In this document: positions 7,855 to 19,914 of the stretch, piece after piece | How positions within the stretch are numbered: position 1 is the stretch's first letter | Layout: every line of letters begins with the position of its first letter | Origin: Streptomyces sp. HUAS ZL42 | Lineage (GTDB): Bacteria > Actinomycetota > Actinomycetes > Streptomycetales > Streptomycetaceae | Direction: 5' to 3' | Length of the DNA stretch: 64,000 nucleotides | Assembly: GCF_040782645.1 (NCBI RefSeq) | Contig: NZ_CP160403.1 | Location: 4,216,001 to 4,280,000, forward strand | Translations under genes and position numbers: made by a program | Notes under the pieces: model-generated | The model's input: the letters and a program-made list of their open reading frames with translations, nothing else | The model's database searches: none | Told to the model about the DNA's origin: nothing

Positions 7855-8793
7855 ATGACCGTCTGTCTGCTCCTGCTGAGCGTCGTCGCCCTGACGGCCG
7901 CCGTGCCCGTTCCGCGCGCTCTGACCCGGGCCGTGTGGCCCGAGCGGGATCCGGTGGTCGCGCTGTGGGTGTGGCAGTGCCTGGTCGCCACCGTCCTGCT
8001 GTGCTGTCTGACGGCCCTGGCCCTGGGCGCCGCCACCGTCTTCCACACCGTGCGCGCCCAGATCTTCGCACCCGCGCCACGGGCGGTGGCCGCGGTGTAC
8101 GACCTCTCCACCGCATCGCCCTGGGCGGCCGCTCTGACGCTGCTGCTGGCCTGCGGGGCCGCCTGGACCACCGCGATGCTCGCCCGCGAACTCGTCGAGG
8201 CGCGCCGGCGCCGCGGCCAGGCCCGCGCCCACCTGCGTGAACGCGCCCCGGACCTGCCCGCGGCGCTGCCGTCCGCGCGCGGCCCGCTGCTCGTGCTGGA
8301 GGACGAGTACCCCGACGCCTGGTGGCTGCCCGGCCACCCGCCCCAGCTGGTGGTGACCACCGGGGCCCTGCACCGCCTCACCGCCCACCAGCTCGACGCG
8401 GTCCTCACCCACGAGCGCGACCACGCCCGCGCCCACCACGACTGGCTGCTCCACCTGTCCACCGCTCTGGCCACCGGCTTCCCCCGCATCCCGCTGTTCG
8501 CCCACTTCTGCGACCAGACCCACCGCCTGGTCGAGCTCGCCGCCGACGACACGGCGTCCCGCCGCTGCGGCCACCTGACGACGGCGCTGGCCCTCATCGA
8601 GCTGAACCAGCACCGAGGTGTCCTGTCCTGTGCGTCCAGCCACCGGCTGCTGGGCGAACGGGTGGACCGCCTCCTGGAACCCCCACCCCGCCTCGGCCGC
8701 AGACACAGGGCCCTCACGACGACGGTGGCGGCGCTGGTGCCGTTGCTGCCGCTGGTGATCACGTTCGCGCCGGCGTTGACGGTGCTGTCGTAG
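7855..8793 (+). CDS. M56/M48-family membrane metallopeptidase
   Basis: A 312-residue integral membrane zinc peptidase of the BlaR1/M56 type without a sensor domain. It has hydrophobic segments at about 1-20, 38-62, 90-112 and 285-310, and a cytoplasm-facing catalytic loop with the zinc motif HERDH (186-190) preceded by LTAHQLDAVL; the third ligand is probably the glutamate in VELAADDTA. In Streptomyces such genes are often paired with a BlaI/MecI repressor, but none is adjacent. The substrate is unknown. It is convergent with recQ, with only about 10 bases between the stops. Confidence 0.85.
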   Translation: MTVCLLLLSVVALTAAVPVPRALTRAVWPERDPVVALWVWQCLVATVLLCCLTALALGAATVFHTVRAQIFAPAPRAVAAVYDLSTASPWAAALTLLLACGAAWTTAMLARELVEARRRRGQARAHLRERAPDLPAALPSARGPLLVLEDEYPDAWWLPGHPPQLVVTTGALHRLTAHQLDAVLTHERDHARAHHDWLLHLSTALATGFPRIPLFAHFCDQTHRLVELAADDTASRRCGHLTTALALIELNQHRGVLSCASSHRLLGERVDRLLEPPPRLGRRHRALTTTVAALVPLLPLVITFAPALTVLS

Positions 8794-8803
8794 CCGCGAG
8801 TCC

Positions 8804-10801
<1,998 letters not shown>

Positions 10802-11044
10802 CGTCCTGTCCCCCGTACGTCGTCCCTCGACCACTGCCTCCACGATAGGGGGCCGGACCGACAGCGTCGGAGTTATCCACAGGCGGCCCCGCGCAGGTGC
10901 GGCCGTCAGTCAAATGGACCCCGTGACATGGCAGGGACCCAGGCGCCGGGACATGCTGCTCGGGCGGGACGGGGGAGGCCCGCCCCCTCTCGTCGGACGG
11001 TGCGCCGCTGCCCGTGCGCGCCTCTCGCCCCAAGGAGTTTCACC

Positions 11045-11548
11045 ATGTCATCTCGGGCCCTCAAAGCAGTCGTCGGCGCAGCGATGGCCGCCGGCTTCTC
11101 CCTGGCCGCCGCACCCGCCCACGCCGCGCCGGGCAACACCTTCGACCCCGTCGTCTGGAACGATCTGGCCGAAACGTACATGGCGACCGGCCACTACGCG
11201 TACGAGCCGTTCGCCCCGGCGGCCGGATACACCCGCAACGACACCTGTGCCGCCGACAAGACCCGCGGCGGCATGGGCTACCACTACATCAACAAGGCGT
11301 ACCTCAACTCACTCGACCCGGCCACGCCCGCGGCCCTGGTGTACGAGGACAGGGCGGGCGGCACGCGCAGGCTCGTCGCGGTCGAGTGGGCCGTCAAGGA
11401 CACGGGCCAGGCCGCACCGACGCTGTTCGGCCAGACCTTCCGGAACGACCAGAAACCCGGCTACTACACGCTTCACGCGTGGATCTACAAGCCCAACCCC
11501 GAGGGGCTCTTCGCGCCGTACAACCCCACGGTGACCTGCCCCGCGTGA
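11045..11548 (+). CDS. small secreted protein of unknown function
   Basis: A 167-residue exported protein: residues 1-27 form a signal peptide with the cleavage site AHA-AP, and the ATG is preceded by AAGGAG. The mature region is rich in tyrosine and aromatic residues, with several GY/HY pairs and two cysteines far apart (in NDTCAADK and VTCPA) that could form one disulfide. The pattern GMGYHYINKAYL suggests a compact beta-rich fold. I do not recognise a characterised family. It is monocistronic and is followed by a strong terminator shared with the convergent nuo operon. Confidence 0.75.
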   Translation: MSSRALKAVVGAAMAAGFSLAAAPAHAAPGNTFDPVVWNDLAETYMATGHYAYEPFAPAAGYTRNDTCAADKTRGGMGYHYINKAYLNSLDPATPAALVYEDRAGGTRRLVAVEWAVKDTGQAAPTLFGQTFRNDQKPGYYTLHAWIYKPNPEGLFAPYNPTVTCPA

Positions 11549-11569
11549 CCCCGACCGCGCAACGGCAAC

Positions 11570-11604
11570 GGGCCCCGGCCCCCCACAGGGGGGAACCGGG
11601 GCCC
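11570..11604. terminator. bidirectional transcription terminator
   Basis: GGGCCCCGG and CCGGGGCCC form a perfect 9-bp stem extended by CCCCCC/GGGGGG around a short ACA-type loop. It lies between the secreted protein gene and the 3' end of the nuo operon. There is no long U-run, as is usual in Streptomyces. Confidence 0.75.
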
Positions 11605-11620
11605 GTCCGAGCAGCGCAGG

Positions 11621-13270
11621 TCAGCGCACGAACACCCCCGCCTGGTTCGCCAGGTCCAGGAAGTACTGCGGTGCCACGCCCAGCACCAGCGTGACCGCCA
11701 CGCCCAGCCCGATCGCCGTCATCGTCAGCGGCGACGGCACGGCCACGGTCGGGCCCTCGGGCCGCGGCTCGCTGAAGAACATCAGCACGATCACGCGGAT
11801 GTAGAAGAACGCGGCGATCGCCGACGAGACCACACCGACCACGACCAGCGGCGCCGCACCGCCCTCCGCCGCCGCCTTGAACACGGCGAACTTCCCGGCG
11901 AAGCCGGAGGTCAGCGGAATGCCCGCGAAGGCCAGCAGGAACACCGCGAACACGGCTGCCACCAGCGGCGAACGGCGGCCGAGACCGGCCCACTTGGACA
12001 GGTGCGTCGCCTCGCCGCCCGCGTCGCGGACCAGCGTCACCACCGCGAACGCCCCGATCGTCACGAACGAGTACGCGGCCAGGTAGAAGAGGACGGACGA
12101 CACACCGTCCGGCGTGGTCGCGATGACACCCGCGAGGATGAAGCCGGCGTGCGCGATGGACGAGTACGCCAGCAGCCGCTTGATGTCGGTCTGCGTGATC
12201 GCGACGATCGCACCGCCGAGCATGGTGACGATCGCGACGCCCCACATCACCGGCCGCCAGTCCCAGCGCAGGCCCGGCAGCACGACGTACAGGACCCGCA
12301 GCAGCGCGCCGAAGGCGGCCACCTTGGTCGCCGCCGCCATGAAACCGGTCACCGGCGTCGGGGCGCCCTGGTAGACGTCCGGCGTCCACATGTGGAAGGG
12401 AATCGCGCCCACCTTGAACAGCAGGCCCATGACGAGCATCGCGGCGCCGACGAGCAGCAGCGCGTCGTTGCCCATGGTGTCCGCAAGCGCCGGGTCGACG
12501 TTCGTGACCGTGCCGTCGACGACCTGCGCGATCCTCGCGTACGACACCGAGCCCGCGTAGCCGTACAGCAACGCGATGCCGAAGAGGGTGAACGCCGAGG
12601 CGAACGCGCCGAGCAGGAAGTACTTGACCGCGGCCTCCTGCGACATCAGCCGCTTGCGGCGGGCCACAGCGCACAGCAGGTACAGCGGCAGCGAGAAGAC
12701 TTCCAGGGCCACGAAGAGCGTCAGCAGGTCGTTGGCCGACGGGAAGATCAGCATTCCGGCGACGGCGAACAGCAGCAGCGGGAAGACCTCGGTGGTGGTG
12801 AACCCGGCCTTCACCGCCGCCTGTTCGCTGTCGCTGCCCGGCACGGAGGCCGCCTGCGCGGCGAACGAGTCGACCCGGTTGCCGTGCGCCGCCGGGTCCA
12901 GCCGGCGCTCGGCGAAGGTGAACAGGCCGACCAGCGCGGCGAGCAGGATCGTGCCCTGCAGGAAGAGGGCCGGTCCGTCGACCGCGATGGCACCCATCGC
13001 CGCGATGCGTGCCCGGGTCGTGCCGTATCCGTCGGCCGCGAGCGCCACGACCGCGGCGAACGCGGCGCACAGCGCCACCACGGACACGAACAGCTGGGCG
13101 TGGTATCGGGACTTGCGCGGGACGAACGCCTCGACCAGCACTCCGACGATCGCCGCGCCCACGACGATCAGGGTGGGCGACAGTTGCCCGTATTCGATCT
13201 TCGGCGCGTCGATCTTCGAGATCGGGTCGGCCGCGGTTGTCCACAGGCTGTGGACGGCTGCTGCGCTCAC
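11621..13270 (-). CDS. nuoN: NADH-quinone oxidoreductase subunit N
   Basis: Antiporter-like membrane subunit of complex I, one of three homologous proton-translocating subunits in the membrane arm. The 549-residue protein has the expected run of transmembrane helices, the conserved lysine-bearing segment LFKVGAIPFHMWTPDVYQGA, and the discontinuous-helix lysine region TQTDIKRLLAYSSIAHAG. It is the last gene of the operon; its GTG start overlaps the nuoM stop in a GTGA arrangement, implying translational coupling. It is longer than the roughly 485 residues of E. coli NuoN because of a longer N-terminus and an extra loop. Confidence 0.97.
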   Translation of the reverse strand: MSAAAVHSLWTTAADPISKIDAPKIEYGQLSPTLIVVGAAIVGVLVEAFVPRKSRYHAQLFVSVVALCAAFAAVVALAADGYGTTRARIAAMGAIAVDGPALFLQGTILLAALVGLFTFAERRLDPAAHGNRVDSFAAQAASVPGSDSEQAAVKAGFTTTEVFPLLLFAVAGMLIFPSANDLLTLFVALEVFSLPLYLLCAVARRKRLMSQEAAVKYFLLGAFASAFTLFGIALLYGYAGSVSYARIAQVVDGTVTNVDPALADTMGNDALLLVGAAMLVMGLLFKVGAIPFHMWTPDVYQGAPTPVTGFMAAATKVAAFGALLRVLYVVLPGLRWDWRPVMWGVAIVTMLGGAIVAITQTDIKRLLAYSSIAHAGFILAGVIATTPDGVSSVLFYLAAYSFVTIGAFAVVTLVRDAGGEATHLSKWAGLGRRSPLVAAVFAVFLLAFAGIPLTSGFAGKFAVFKAAAEGGAAPLVVVGVVSSAIAAFFYIRVIVLMFFSEPRPEGPTVAVPSPLTMTAIGLGVAVTLVLGVAPQYFLDLANQAGVFVR

Positions 13271-14838
13271 TTGGCCTCCTCCACCTCGGGCTGGGGGTCC
13301 TTCTTCTGTACGTCGGACAGGGTCTGCTTGACCGCCGGGTTGACGATGTCCGTCAGGGGCTTCGGGTAGACGCCCAGGAAGATCAGCAGTACGACCAGCG
13401 GGGCGACGACCACGAGTTCACGCACCCTGAGATCCGGCATCGCGGACACCTGCGGCTTCACCGGGCCGGTCATCGTCCTCTGGTAGAGGACGAGGGTGTA
13501 GAGCGCGGCGAGCACGATGCCGAAGGTCGCGATGATGCCGACCACCGGGTAGCGCGTGAACGTCCCGACCAGGACCAGGAACTCACTCACGAACGGCGCG
13601 AGCCCTGGCAGCGACAGAGTCGCCAGGCCGCCGATCAGGAACGTGCCCGCGAGCACCGGAGCCACCTTCTGCACACCGCCGTAGTCGGCGATGAGCCGCG
13701 AGCCGCGCCGCGAGATCAGGAAGCCGGCCACCAGCATCAACGCGGCCGTGGAGATCCCGTGGTTGACCATGTAGAGCGTCGCGCCGGACTGGCCCTGGCT
13801 GGTCATCGCGAAGATGCCCATGATGATGAACCCGAAGTGCGAGATCGACGCGTACGCCACCAGCCGCTTGATGTCCCGCTGGCCGACGGCGAGCAGCGCC
13901 CCGTAGATGATGCTGATCAGCGCCAGTACGAGGATGGCGGGCGTCGCCCACTTGCTCGCCTCCGGGAACAGCTGGAGGCAGAAGCGGAGCATCGCGAAGG
14001 TGCCCACCTTGTCGACGACCGCCGTGATGAGCACGGCGACCGGGGCGGTGGCCTCCCCCATGGCGTTGGGCAGCCAGGTGTGCAGCGGCCACAGCGGGGC
14101 CTTCACCGCGAAGGCGAAGAAGAAGCCCAGGAACAGCCAGCGTTCGGTGTCGGTCGCCATGTCCAGCGTGCCGTTGGCGCGGGCCTGCGCGATCTCCTGG
14201 AGGCTGAAGTTCCCGGCGACCACGTAGAGGCCGATCACCGCGGCCAGCATGATCAGACCGCCGACCAGGTTGTAGAGCAGGAACTTGACCGCCGCGTACG
14301 ACCGTTGCGTCGACGCCGCCTCCTCGCCGTGCTCGTGGGCACGGTCCCCGAAGCCGCCGATGAGGAAGTACATCGGGATGAGCATGGCTTCGAAGAAGAT
14401 GTAGAAGAGGAAGACGTCTGTGGCCTCGAAGGAGAGGATCACCATCGCCTCGACGGCCAGGATCAGGGCGAAGAAGCCCTGCGTGGGACGCCAGCGGCGG
14501 CTTCCGGTCTCCATCGGGTCGGCGTCGTGCCAGCCCGCGAGGATGATGAACGGGATCAGCAGGGCGGTCAGCGCGATGAGCGCCACCGCGATGCCGTCGA
14601 CGCCCAGGTCGTACCTGACTCCGAATTCCTTGATCCAGGAGTGGGATTCGGTGAGCTGGTAGCGGTCACCGTCCGGGTCGAAGCGCACCAGCACGGTGAT
14701 CGCCAGAGCCAGCGTGCCGAGCGAGACGACCAGGGCCAGCAGTTTGGCGGCGTTGCGCCGCGCGGCCGGTACGGCGGCCGTGGCGACCGCCCCGATGGCC
14801 GGGAGCGCCGCCGTCGCTGTCAGCAGAGGAAAGGACAT
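13267..14838 (-). CDS. nuoM: NADH-quinone oxidoreductase subunit M
   Basis: Second antiporter-like subunit of complex I (523 residues), predicted to hold about 14 transmembrane helices. Diagnostic segments are FAVKAPLWPLHTWLPNAMGE, with the channel lysine and the conserved acidic/histidine residues, and GQRDIKRLVAYASISHFG. It starts with ATG five bases after the nuoL stop and shares a GTGA overlap with nuoN. The C-terminal tail is charged and cytoplasmic (QKKDPQPEVEEAK). No unusual feature was seen apart from that tail. Confidence 0.97.
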   Translation of the reverse strand: MSFPLLTATAALPAIGAVATAAVPAARRNAAKLLALVVSLGTLALAITVLVRFDPDGDRYQLTESHSWIKEFGVRYDLGVDGIAVALIALTALLIPFIILAGWHDADPMETGSRRWRPTQGFFALILAVEAMVILSFEATDVFLFYIFFEAMLIPMYFLIGGFGDRAHEHGEEAASTQRSYAAVKFLLYNLVGGLIMLAAVIGLYVVAGNFSLQEIAQARANGTLDMATDTERWLFLGFFFAFAVKAPLWPLHTWLPNAMGEATAPVAVLITAVVDKVGTFAMLRFCLQLFPEASKWATPAILVLALISIIYGALLAVGQRDIKRLVAYASISHFGFIIMGIFAMTSQGQSGATLYMVNHGISTAALMLVAGFLISRRGSRLIADYGGVQKVAPVLAGTFLIGGLATLSLPGLAPFVSEFLVLVGTFTRYPVVGIIATFGIVLAALYTLVLYQRTMTGPVKPQVSAMPDLRVRELVVVAPLVVLLIFLGVYPKPLTDIVNPAVKQTLSDVQKKDPQPEVEEAK

Positions 14839-14843
14839 CGGTA

Positions 14844-16808
14844 TCAGACCGCCCTCATCAGCAGGGTCGCGGCGACCAGGAGTGCCGCACCGCCGAACAT
14901 CGAGACCGCGTACGACCGCGCGAAGCCGTTCTGCAGCTTGCGCATCCGCCCGGAGAGGCCGCCGACCGAGGCCGCCGTGCCGTTGACGACGCCGTCGACC
15001 AGGGTGTGGTCGACGTACACCAGGGACCGCGTGAGGTGCTCGCCGCCGCGGACCAGGACGACGTGGTTGAAGTCGTCCTGCAGCAGGTCGCGCCGGGCGG
15101 CCCGGGTGAGCAGCGAGCCGCGCGGGGCGACGACCGGGACCGGGCGGCGGCCGTACTGGGCGTAGGCGATGGCGACGCCGACGACCAGGACCGCCATGGT
15201 GGCCAGGGTGACCGTCAGGGCGCTGACGGGCGGGTTGCCCTCGGCGTGCCCCGTGACCGGCTCCAGCCAGTGCAGGAAGCGGTCGCCGATGCTGAAGAAC
15301 CCGCCGGCGAAGACCGATCCGACGGCCAGCACGATCATCGGGATCGTCATGACCTTGGGCGACTCGTGCGGATGCGGCTCCGCGTGCTCACCACCGGTCT
15401 CGGCGGCCGGCTCCACACTGGGCTCGGCCGGGGACGGCGTCGGCGCGTGCCGCCAGCGTTCTTCTCCGAAGAACGTCATCAGCATCACGCGCGTCATGTA
15501 GTACGCGGTGATCGCCGCGCCCAGCAGGGCGCAGCCGCCGAGGATCCAGCCCTCGGTGCCGCCCTTGGCGAAGGCCGCCTCGATGATCTTGTCCTTGGAG
15601 AAGAAGCCGGACAGGCCCGGGAAGCCGATGATGGCGAGGTAGCCGAGTCCGAAGGTCACGAAGGTGATCGGCATGTACTTCCTCAGGCCGCCGTACTTCC
15701 TCATGTCGACCTCGTCGTTCATGCCGTGCATGACCGAGCCGGCGCCGAGGAACAGCCCGGCCTTGAAGAAGCCGTGCGTCACGAGGTGCATGATCGCGAA
15801 GACGTAGCCGATGGGGCCGAGGCCCGCGGCGAGCACCATGTAGCCGATCTGGGACATGGTCGAGCCGGCCAGCGCCTTCTTGATGTCGTCCTTCGCGCAA
15901 CCGACGATCGCACCGAAGAGGAGCGTGACGGCACCGACGATCGTGACCAGCAACTGGGCGTCCGGGGCGGCGTTGAAGATCGCCGCGGAGCGGACGATCA
16001 GGTACACGCCCGCGGTCACCATCGTCGCCGCGTGGATCAGGGCCGAGACCGGGGTCGGGCCCTCCATCGCGTCCCCGAGCCAGGACTGCAGCGGCACCTG
16101 GGCGGACTTGCCGCAGGCGGCGAGCAGCAGCATCAGGCCGATCGCGGTGAGCTTGCCCTCGTTTGCGTCGCCGACGAGTCCCGCCTCCTCGTGGGTGCCG
16201 AGCAGCGGCCCGAAGGCGAAGGTGCCGAACCACGTGAACATCAGCATGATGGCGATCGACAGGCCCATGTCGCCGACGCGGTTGACCAGGAAGGCCTTCT
16301 TCGCCGCGGTGGCCGCGCTGGGCTTGTGCTGCCAGAAGCCGATGAGGAGGTAGGACGCGAGACCGACGCCCTCCCAGCCGACGTACAGCAGGAGGTAGTT
16401 GTCGGCGAGGACGAGCAGCAGCATCGCCGCGAGGAACAGGTTCAGGTAGCCGAAGAAGCGGCGGCGCCGCTCGTCGTGCTCCATGTACCCGACCGAGTAC
16501 AGGTGGATCAGCGAGCCGACGCCCGTGATCAGCAGCACGAACGTCATCGACAACTGGTCGAGCTGGAATGCGACGTCGGCCTGGAAGCCCTCGACCGGGA
16601 CCCAGCTGAACAGGTGCTGCGTCAGCGTACGGTCGTCGGCGCTCTTCCCCAGCATGTCGGCGAAGAGGATCACGCCGAACACGAAGGAAAGGGCCGAGAG
16701 GAGCACGCCGATCCAGTGGCCGACGGCGTCGAGGCGCCGGCCGCCGCACAGCAGTACGGCCGCTCCGAGCAGAGGCGCCGCCACCAGCAGCGCAATCAGG
16801 TTCTCCAC
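14844..16808 (-). CDS. nuoL: NADH-quinone oxidoreductase subunit L
   Basis: Largest antiporter-like subunit (654 residues), which carries the distal proton channel and the long lateral helix of the membrane arm. Key regions are [33 protein letters not shown] (channel lysine and helix break) and [19 protein letters not shown] histidine/glutamate-rich insert ([13 protein letters not shown]) lies between the late transmembrane helices. The start is GTG, 14 bases after the nuoK stop; the nuoM start follows five bases after its own stop. Confidence 0.97.
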   Translation of the reverse strand: MENLIALLVAAPLLGAAVLLCGGRRLDAVGHWIGVLLSALSFVFGVILFADMLGKSADDRTLTQHLFSWVPVEGFQADVAFQLDQLSMTFVLLITGVGSLIHLYSVGYMEHDERRRRFFGYLNLFLAAMLLLVLADNYLLLYVGWEGVGLASYLLIGFWQHKPSAATAAKKAFLVNRVGDMGLSIAIMLMFTWFGTFAFGPLLGTHEEAGLVGDANEGKLTAIGLMLLLAACGKSAQVPLQSWLGDAMEGPTPVSALIHAATMVTAGVYLIVRSAAIFNAAPDAQLLVTIVGAVTLLFGAIVGCAKDDIKKALAGSTMSQIGYMVLAAGLGPIGYVFAIMHLVTHGFFKAGLFLGAGSVMHGMNDEVDMRKYGGLRKYMPITFVTFGLGYLAIIGFPGLSGFFSKDKIIEAAFAKGGTEGWILGGCALLGAAITAYYMTRVMLMTFFGEERWRHAPTPSPAEPSVEPAAETGGEHAEPHPHESPKVMTIPMIVLAVGSVFAGGFFSIGDRFLHWLEPVTGHAEGNPPVSALTVTLATMAVLVVGVAIAYAQYGRRPVPVVAPRGSLLTRAARRDLLQDDFNHVVLVRGGEHLTRSLVYVDHTLVDGVVNGTAASVGGLSGRMRKLQNGFARSYAVSMFGGAALLVAATLLMRAV

Positions 16809-16822
16809 GATTCAGCGACCCC

Positions 16823-17122
16823 TCAGAGCTTCATCAGACTGGCGTCGTCGACCGAGGCCGAGTGGCGGGAACGGAACAGGGACACGATGATCGCGAGCCC
16901 GACCACGACCTCCGCGGCGGCGACGACCATCGTGAAGAAGGCGATGATCTGGCCGTCGAGATTGCCGTGCATCCGGGAGAAGGCGACGAACGCGAGGTTG
17001 CAGGCGTTGAGCATGAGCTCGATGCACATGAAGACGACGATCGCGTTGCGCCTGATCAGCACGCCCGTGGCACCGATCGTGAACAACAGGGCGGCGAGGT
17101 AGAGGTAGTTGACGGGGTTCAC
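16823..17122 (-). CDS. nuoK: NADH-quinone oxidoreductase subunit K
   Basis: A 99-residue, three-helix subunit near the quinone end of the membrane arm. The conserved membrane glutamates are visible in [15 protein letters not shown] and in the following helix ([16 protein letters not shown]), both part of the central hydrophilic axis. Size and helix pattern match the family exactly. The GTG start overlaps the nuoJ stop (GTGA), so translation is probably coupled. Confidence 0.97.
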
Positions 17123-17961
17123 TTCGACGCCTCCTCCGTCCGCTTGAGGTTCGGCGGCTCGACGGCGGCCCGCTCCAGGCGGTCCTCCGCGCGCTGCTCC
17201 AGGGCCTTCAGGTCGTTGAGGGCCTCGGCGGACACGTCACGGATCTGGCCGCGCTCACGCAAGGTCTTGCTGACGGTGAGATCGGACGTGGTGCCGTCCG
17301 GCAGCAGGCCCGCGATGTCCACGGCGTTGTGCCGGGCGTACACGCCGGGTGCGGGCAGCGGCGGTACGTGCTTGCCCTCCCGCACGCGCTGTTCGGACAG
17401 CTCGCGCTGGGTCTTGGCGCGCTCGGTGCGCTCGCGGTGCGTGAGCACCATGGCGCCGACGGCGGCCGTGATCAGCAGGGCGCCGGTGATTTCGAAGGCG
17501 AAGACGTACTTGGTGAAGATGAGGGCCGCCAGGCCCTCCACGTTGCCGTTCGCGTTGGCCTGGGCGAGGCCGTTGGACTCCGTCAGGGACGCGTTGCCGA
17601 TCCCGGCGAACAGCAGGATGCCGAAGCCGAGGCCGCACAGAAGGGCCAGCCAGCGCTGGCCCTTGATGGTCTCCTTCAGGGAGTCCGCAGCGGTGACACC
17701 GACAAGCATCACCACGAACAGGAACAGCATCATGATCGCGCCCGTGTACACGACGATCTGCACGATGCCCAGGAAGTAGGCGCCGTTGGCGAGGTAGAAC
17801 ACCGCCAGGACGATCATGGTTCCGGCCAGGCAGAGCGCGCTGTGCACCGCCTTCTTCATGAAGACGCAGGCCAGGGCGCCGATCACGGCGACGCTGCCGA
17901 GGACCCAGAACTGGAAGGCCTCACCGGTGGAGGTGGTGTAGGCGGCGAGCTGGGCGCTCAT
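17119..17961 (-). CDS. nuoJ: NADH-quinone oxidoreductase subunit J
   Basis: Five-helix membrane subunit of complex I; 280 residues. The core (about 1-175) has the usual helices, including the conserved [15 protein letters not shown] region that forms the pi-bulge helix near the quinone cavity. The remaining hundred or so residues form a cytoplasmic, charged extension ([20 protein letters not shown] and onward, ending in [12 protein letters not shown]) not found in short E. coli-type NuoJ. The ATG overlaps the nuoI stop (ATGA). Confidence 0.96.
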
Positions 17962-18560
17962 GCGTCCACCCCCTCTTCTTCCGGCTGCTCGCCCTTGGAG
18001 ACGGCGACCTGGCGCTCCGTGCCGGGCGCGGCCTCCGTCACCAGTCCCCGGTAGTAGTCCTGCTCGTCCATGCCGGGGTAGATGGCGTGGGGCGAGTCGA
18101 CCATGCCCTCTTCGAGGCCGGCGAGCAGCTGCTCCTTGGTGTAGATGAGGTTGGCGCGGCTGCTGTCCGCCAGCTCGAACTCGTTGGTCATCGTCAACGC
18201 GCGCGTGGGGCACGCCTCGATGCACAGGCCGCACAGGATGCAGCGGGCGTAGTTGATCTGGTAGACGCGGCCGTACCGCTCGCCCGGCGAGTAGCGCTCC
18301 TCTTCCGTGTTGTCCGCACCCTCGACGTAGATGGCGTCGGCGGGGCAGGCCCAGGCGCACAGCTCGCAGCCGACGCACTTCTCCAGGCCGTCCGGATGGC
18401 GGTTGAGCTGGTGCCGTCCGTGGAACCGCGGAGCCGTGGTCTTCTTCTGCTCCGGGTACTGCTCGGTCAGCCGCTTCTTGAACATGGCCTTGAAGGTCAC
18501 GCCGAAGCCGGCCACGGGGTTCTGGAAACCGGGCTTGGTCTCCTTGGGCTCCTCAGCCAT
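17958..18560 (-). CDS. nuoI: NADH-quinone oxidoreductase subunit I
   Basis: A 200-residue ferredoxin-like subunit carrying the N6a and N6b [4Fe-4S] clusters that pass electrons to NuoB. Two complete cysteine motifs are present: [12 protein letters not shown] (C62, C65, C68, C72) and [12 protein letters not shown] (C107, C110, C113, C117). The ATG is chosen for its strong AAGGAGG Shine-Dalgarno sequence, which lies inside the end of nuoH; an upstream in-frame start would lengthen that overlap further. The C-terminal tail is acidic. Confidence 0.97.
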   Translation of the reverse strand: MAEEPKETKPGFQNPVAGFGVTFKAMFKKRLTEQYPEQKKTTAPRFHGRHQLNRHPDGLEKCVGCELCAWACPADAIYVEGADNTEEERYSPGERYGRVYQINYARCILCGLCIEACPTRALTMTNEFELADSSRANLIYTKEQLLAGLEEGMVDSPHAIYPGMDEQDYYRGLVTEAAPGTERQVAVSKGEQPEEEGVDA

Positions 18561-19914
18561 CGGACGCCTCCTTTCCATCCGAAGATCCGTCACTGGCAGT
18601 GTCCGACCCACCACTGACAATCAGCTCCCGCTCGCGGCGCGGGCGGCGTCGCGGCACCGCGGGCAGTTCCTGTCCAGGCAGCGGAGGCACGGGGAATCCG
18701 CCTGCCATCGGGTCGAAGGCGGCGGGCCCCGCGGGGGCCTCGGCCTGCTTCCCGCGGTCGCGGAACATGTCCGCCACGAAGGAGAGCAGGAGCAGGACCA
18801 GGACGCCGCCGCCGATGTAGAGGGCGATGTCGGCGAAGTCGTAGTTCTCGTTCCGGAGGGTCCGCACGGTGGCGACGAGCATCAGCCACGCCACTGAGAC
18901 CGGGATGAGGACCTTCCAGCCGAGCTTCATCAGCTGGTCGTAGCGGACGCGGGGCAGAGTGCCGCGCAGCCAGATGAAGAAGAACAGCAGCAGCTGGACC
19001 TTGACGACGAACCAGAGCAGCGGCCACCAGCCGTGGTTCGCGCCCTCCCAGAAGCCGCTGACCGGCCAGGGGGCCCGCCAGCCGCCGAGGAAGAGCGTCA
19101 CGGACACGGCCGAGACCGTCACCATGTTCACGTACTCGGCGAGCATGAACATCGCGAACTTGATCGAGGAGTACTCGGTGTTGAAGCCGCCGACCAGGTC
19201 GCCCTCGGACTCCGGCATGTCGAAGGGGGCGCGGTTGGTCTCGCCGACCATCGTGACGATGTAGATCAGGAAGGAGACCGGCAGCAGGACGATGTACCAG
19301 CGGTCGTGCTGCTGCTCGACGATCGTCGAGGTCGACATCGACCCCGAGTAAAGGAACACGGAGGCGAAGGCCGCGCCCATGGCGATCTCGTACGAGATCA
19401 TCTGCGCGCAGGAGCGGAGCCCGCCGAGCAGCGGGTAGGTGGATCCGGAACTCCAGCCGGCGAGGACGATGCCGTAGATGCCGACCGAGGCGACCGCCAG
19501 GATGTAGAGCACGGCGATCGGCAGGTCGGTGAGCTGCATCGTGGTGCGCTGGCCGAAGATCGAGATCTCGTTGCCGGCCGGGCCGAAGGGGATCACCGCG
19601 ATCGCCATGAAGGCCGGGATGGCCGCGACGATCGGCGCGAGGACGTAGACCACCTTGTCCGCGCGTTTGACGATGACGTCTTCCTTGAGCATCAGCTTGA
19701 TGCCGTCGGCGAGCGACTGGAGCATGCCCCAGGGGCCGTGCCGGTTGGGGCCGATGCGCAGCTGCATCCAGGCGACGACCTTGCGCTCCCAGACGATGGA
19801 GAACAGCACGGTCACCATCAGGAAGGCGAAGCAGAACACCGCCTTGATGACGACCAGCCACCATGGGTCGCGGCCGAACATGGACAGGTCTTCAGCGGCG
19901 AGGTACGGGCTCAT
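18553..19914 (-). CDS. nuoH: NADH-quinone oxidoreductase subunit H
   Basis: Membrane subunit that forms most of the quinone-binding chamber and links the arms; 453 residues. The N-terminal 370 residues have the eight-helix core with conserved loops ([40 protein letters not shown] and [11 protein letters not shown]). The last 70-80 residues form a proline- and glycine-rich, then Arg- and Ser/Asp-rich, cytoplasmic tail absent from E. coli NuoH. It overlaps both neighbours by a few bases (ATGA with nuoG; nuoI begins inside its end). Confidence 0.97.
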   Translation of the reverse strand: MSPYLAAEDLSMFGRDPWWLVVIKAVFCFAFLMVTVLFSIVWERKVVAWMQLRIGPNRHGPWGMLQSLADGIKLMLKEDVIVKRADKVVYVLAPIVAAIPAFMAIAVIPFGPAGNEISIFGQRTTMQLTDLPIAVLYILAVASVGIYGIVLAGWSSGSTYPLLGGLRSCAQMISYEIAMGAAFASVFLYSGSMSTSTIVEQQHDRWYIVLLPVSFLIYIVTMVGETNRAPFDMPESEGDLVGGFNTEYSSIKFAMFMLAEYVNMVTVSAVSVTLFLGGWRAPWPVSGFWEGANHGWWPLLWFVVKVQLLLFFFIWLRGTLPRVRYDQLMKLGWKVLIPVSVAWLMLVATVRTLRNENYDFADIALYIGGGVLVLLLLSFVADMFRDRGKQAEAPAGPAAFDPMAGGFPVPPLPGQELPAVPRRRPRRERELIVSGGSDTASDGSSDGKEASDG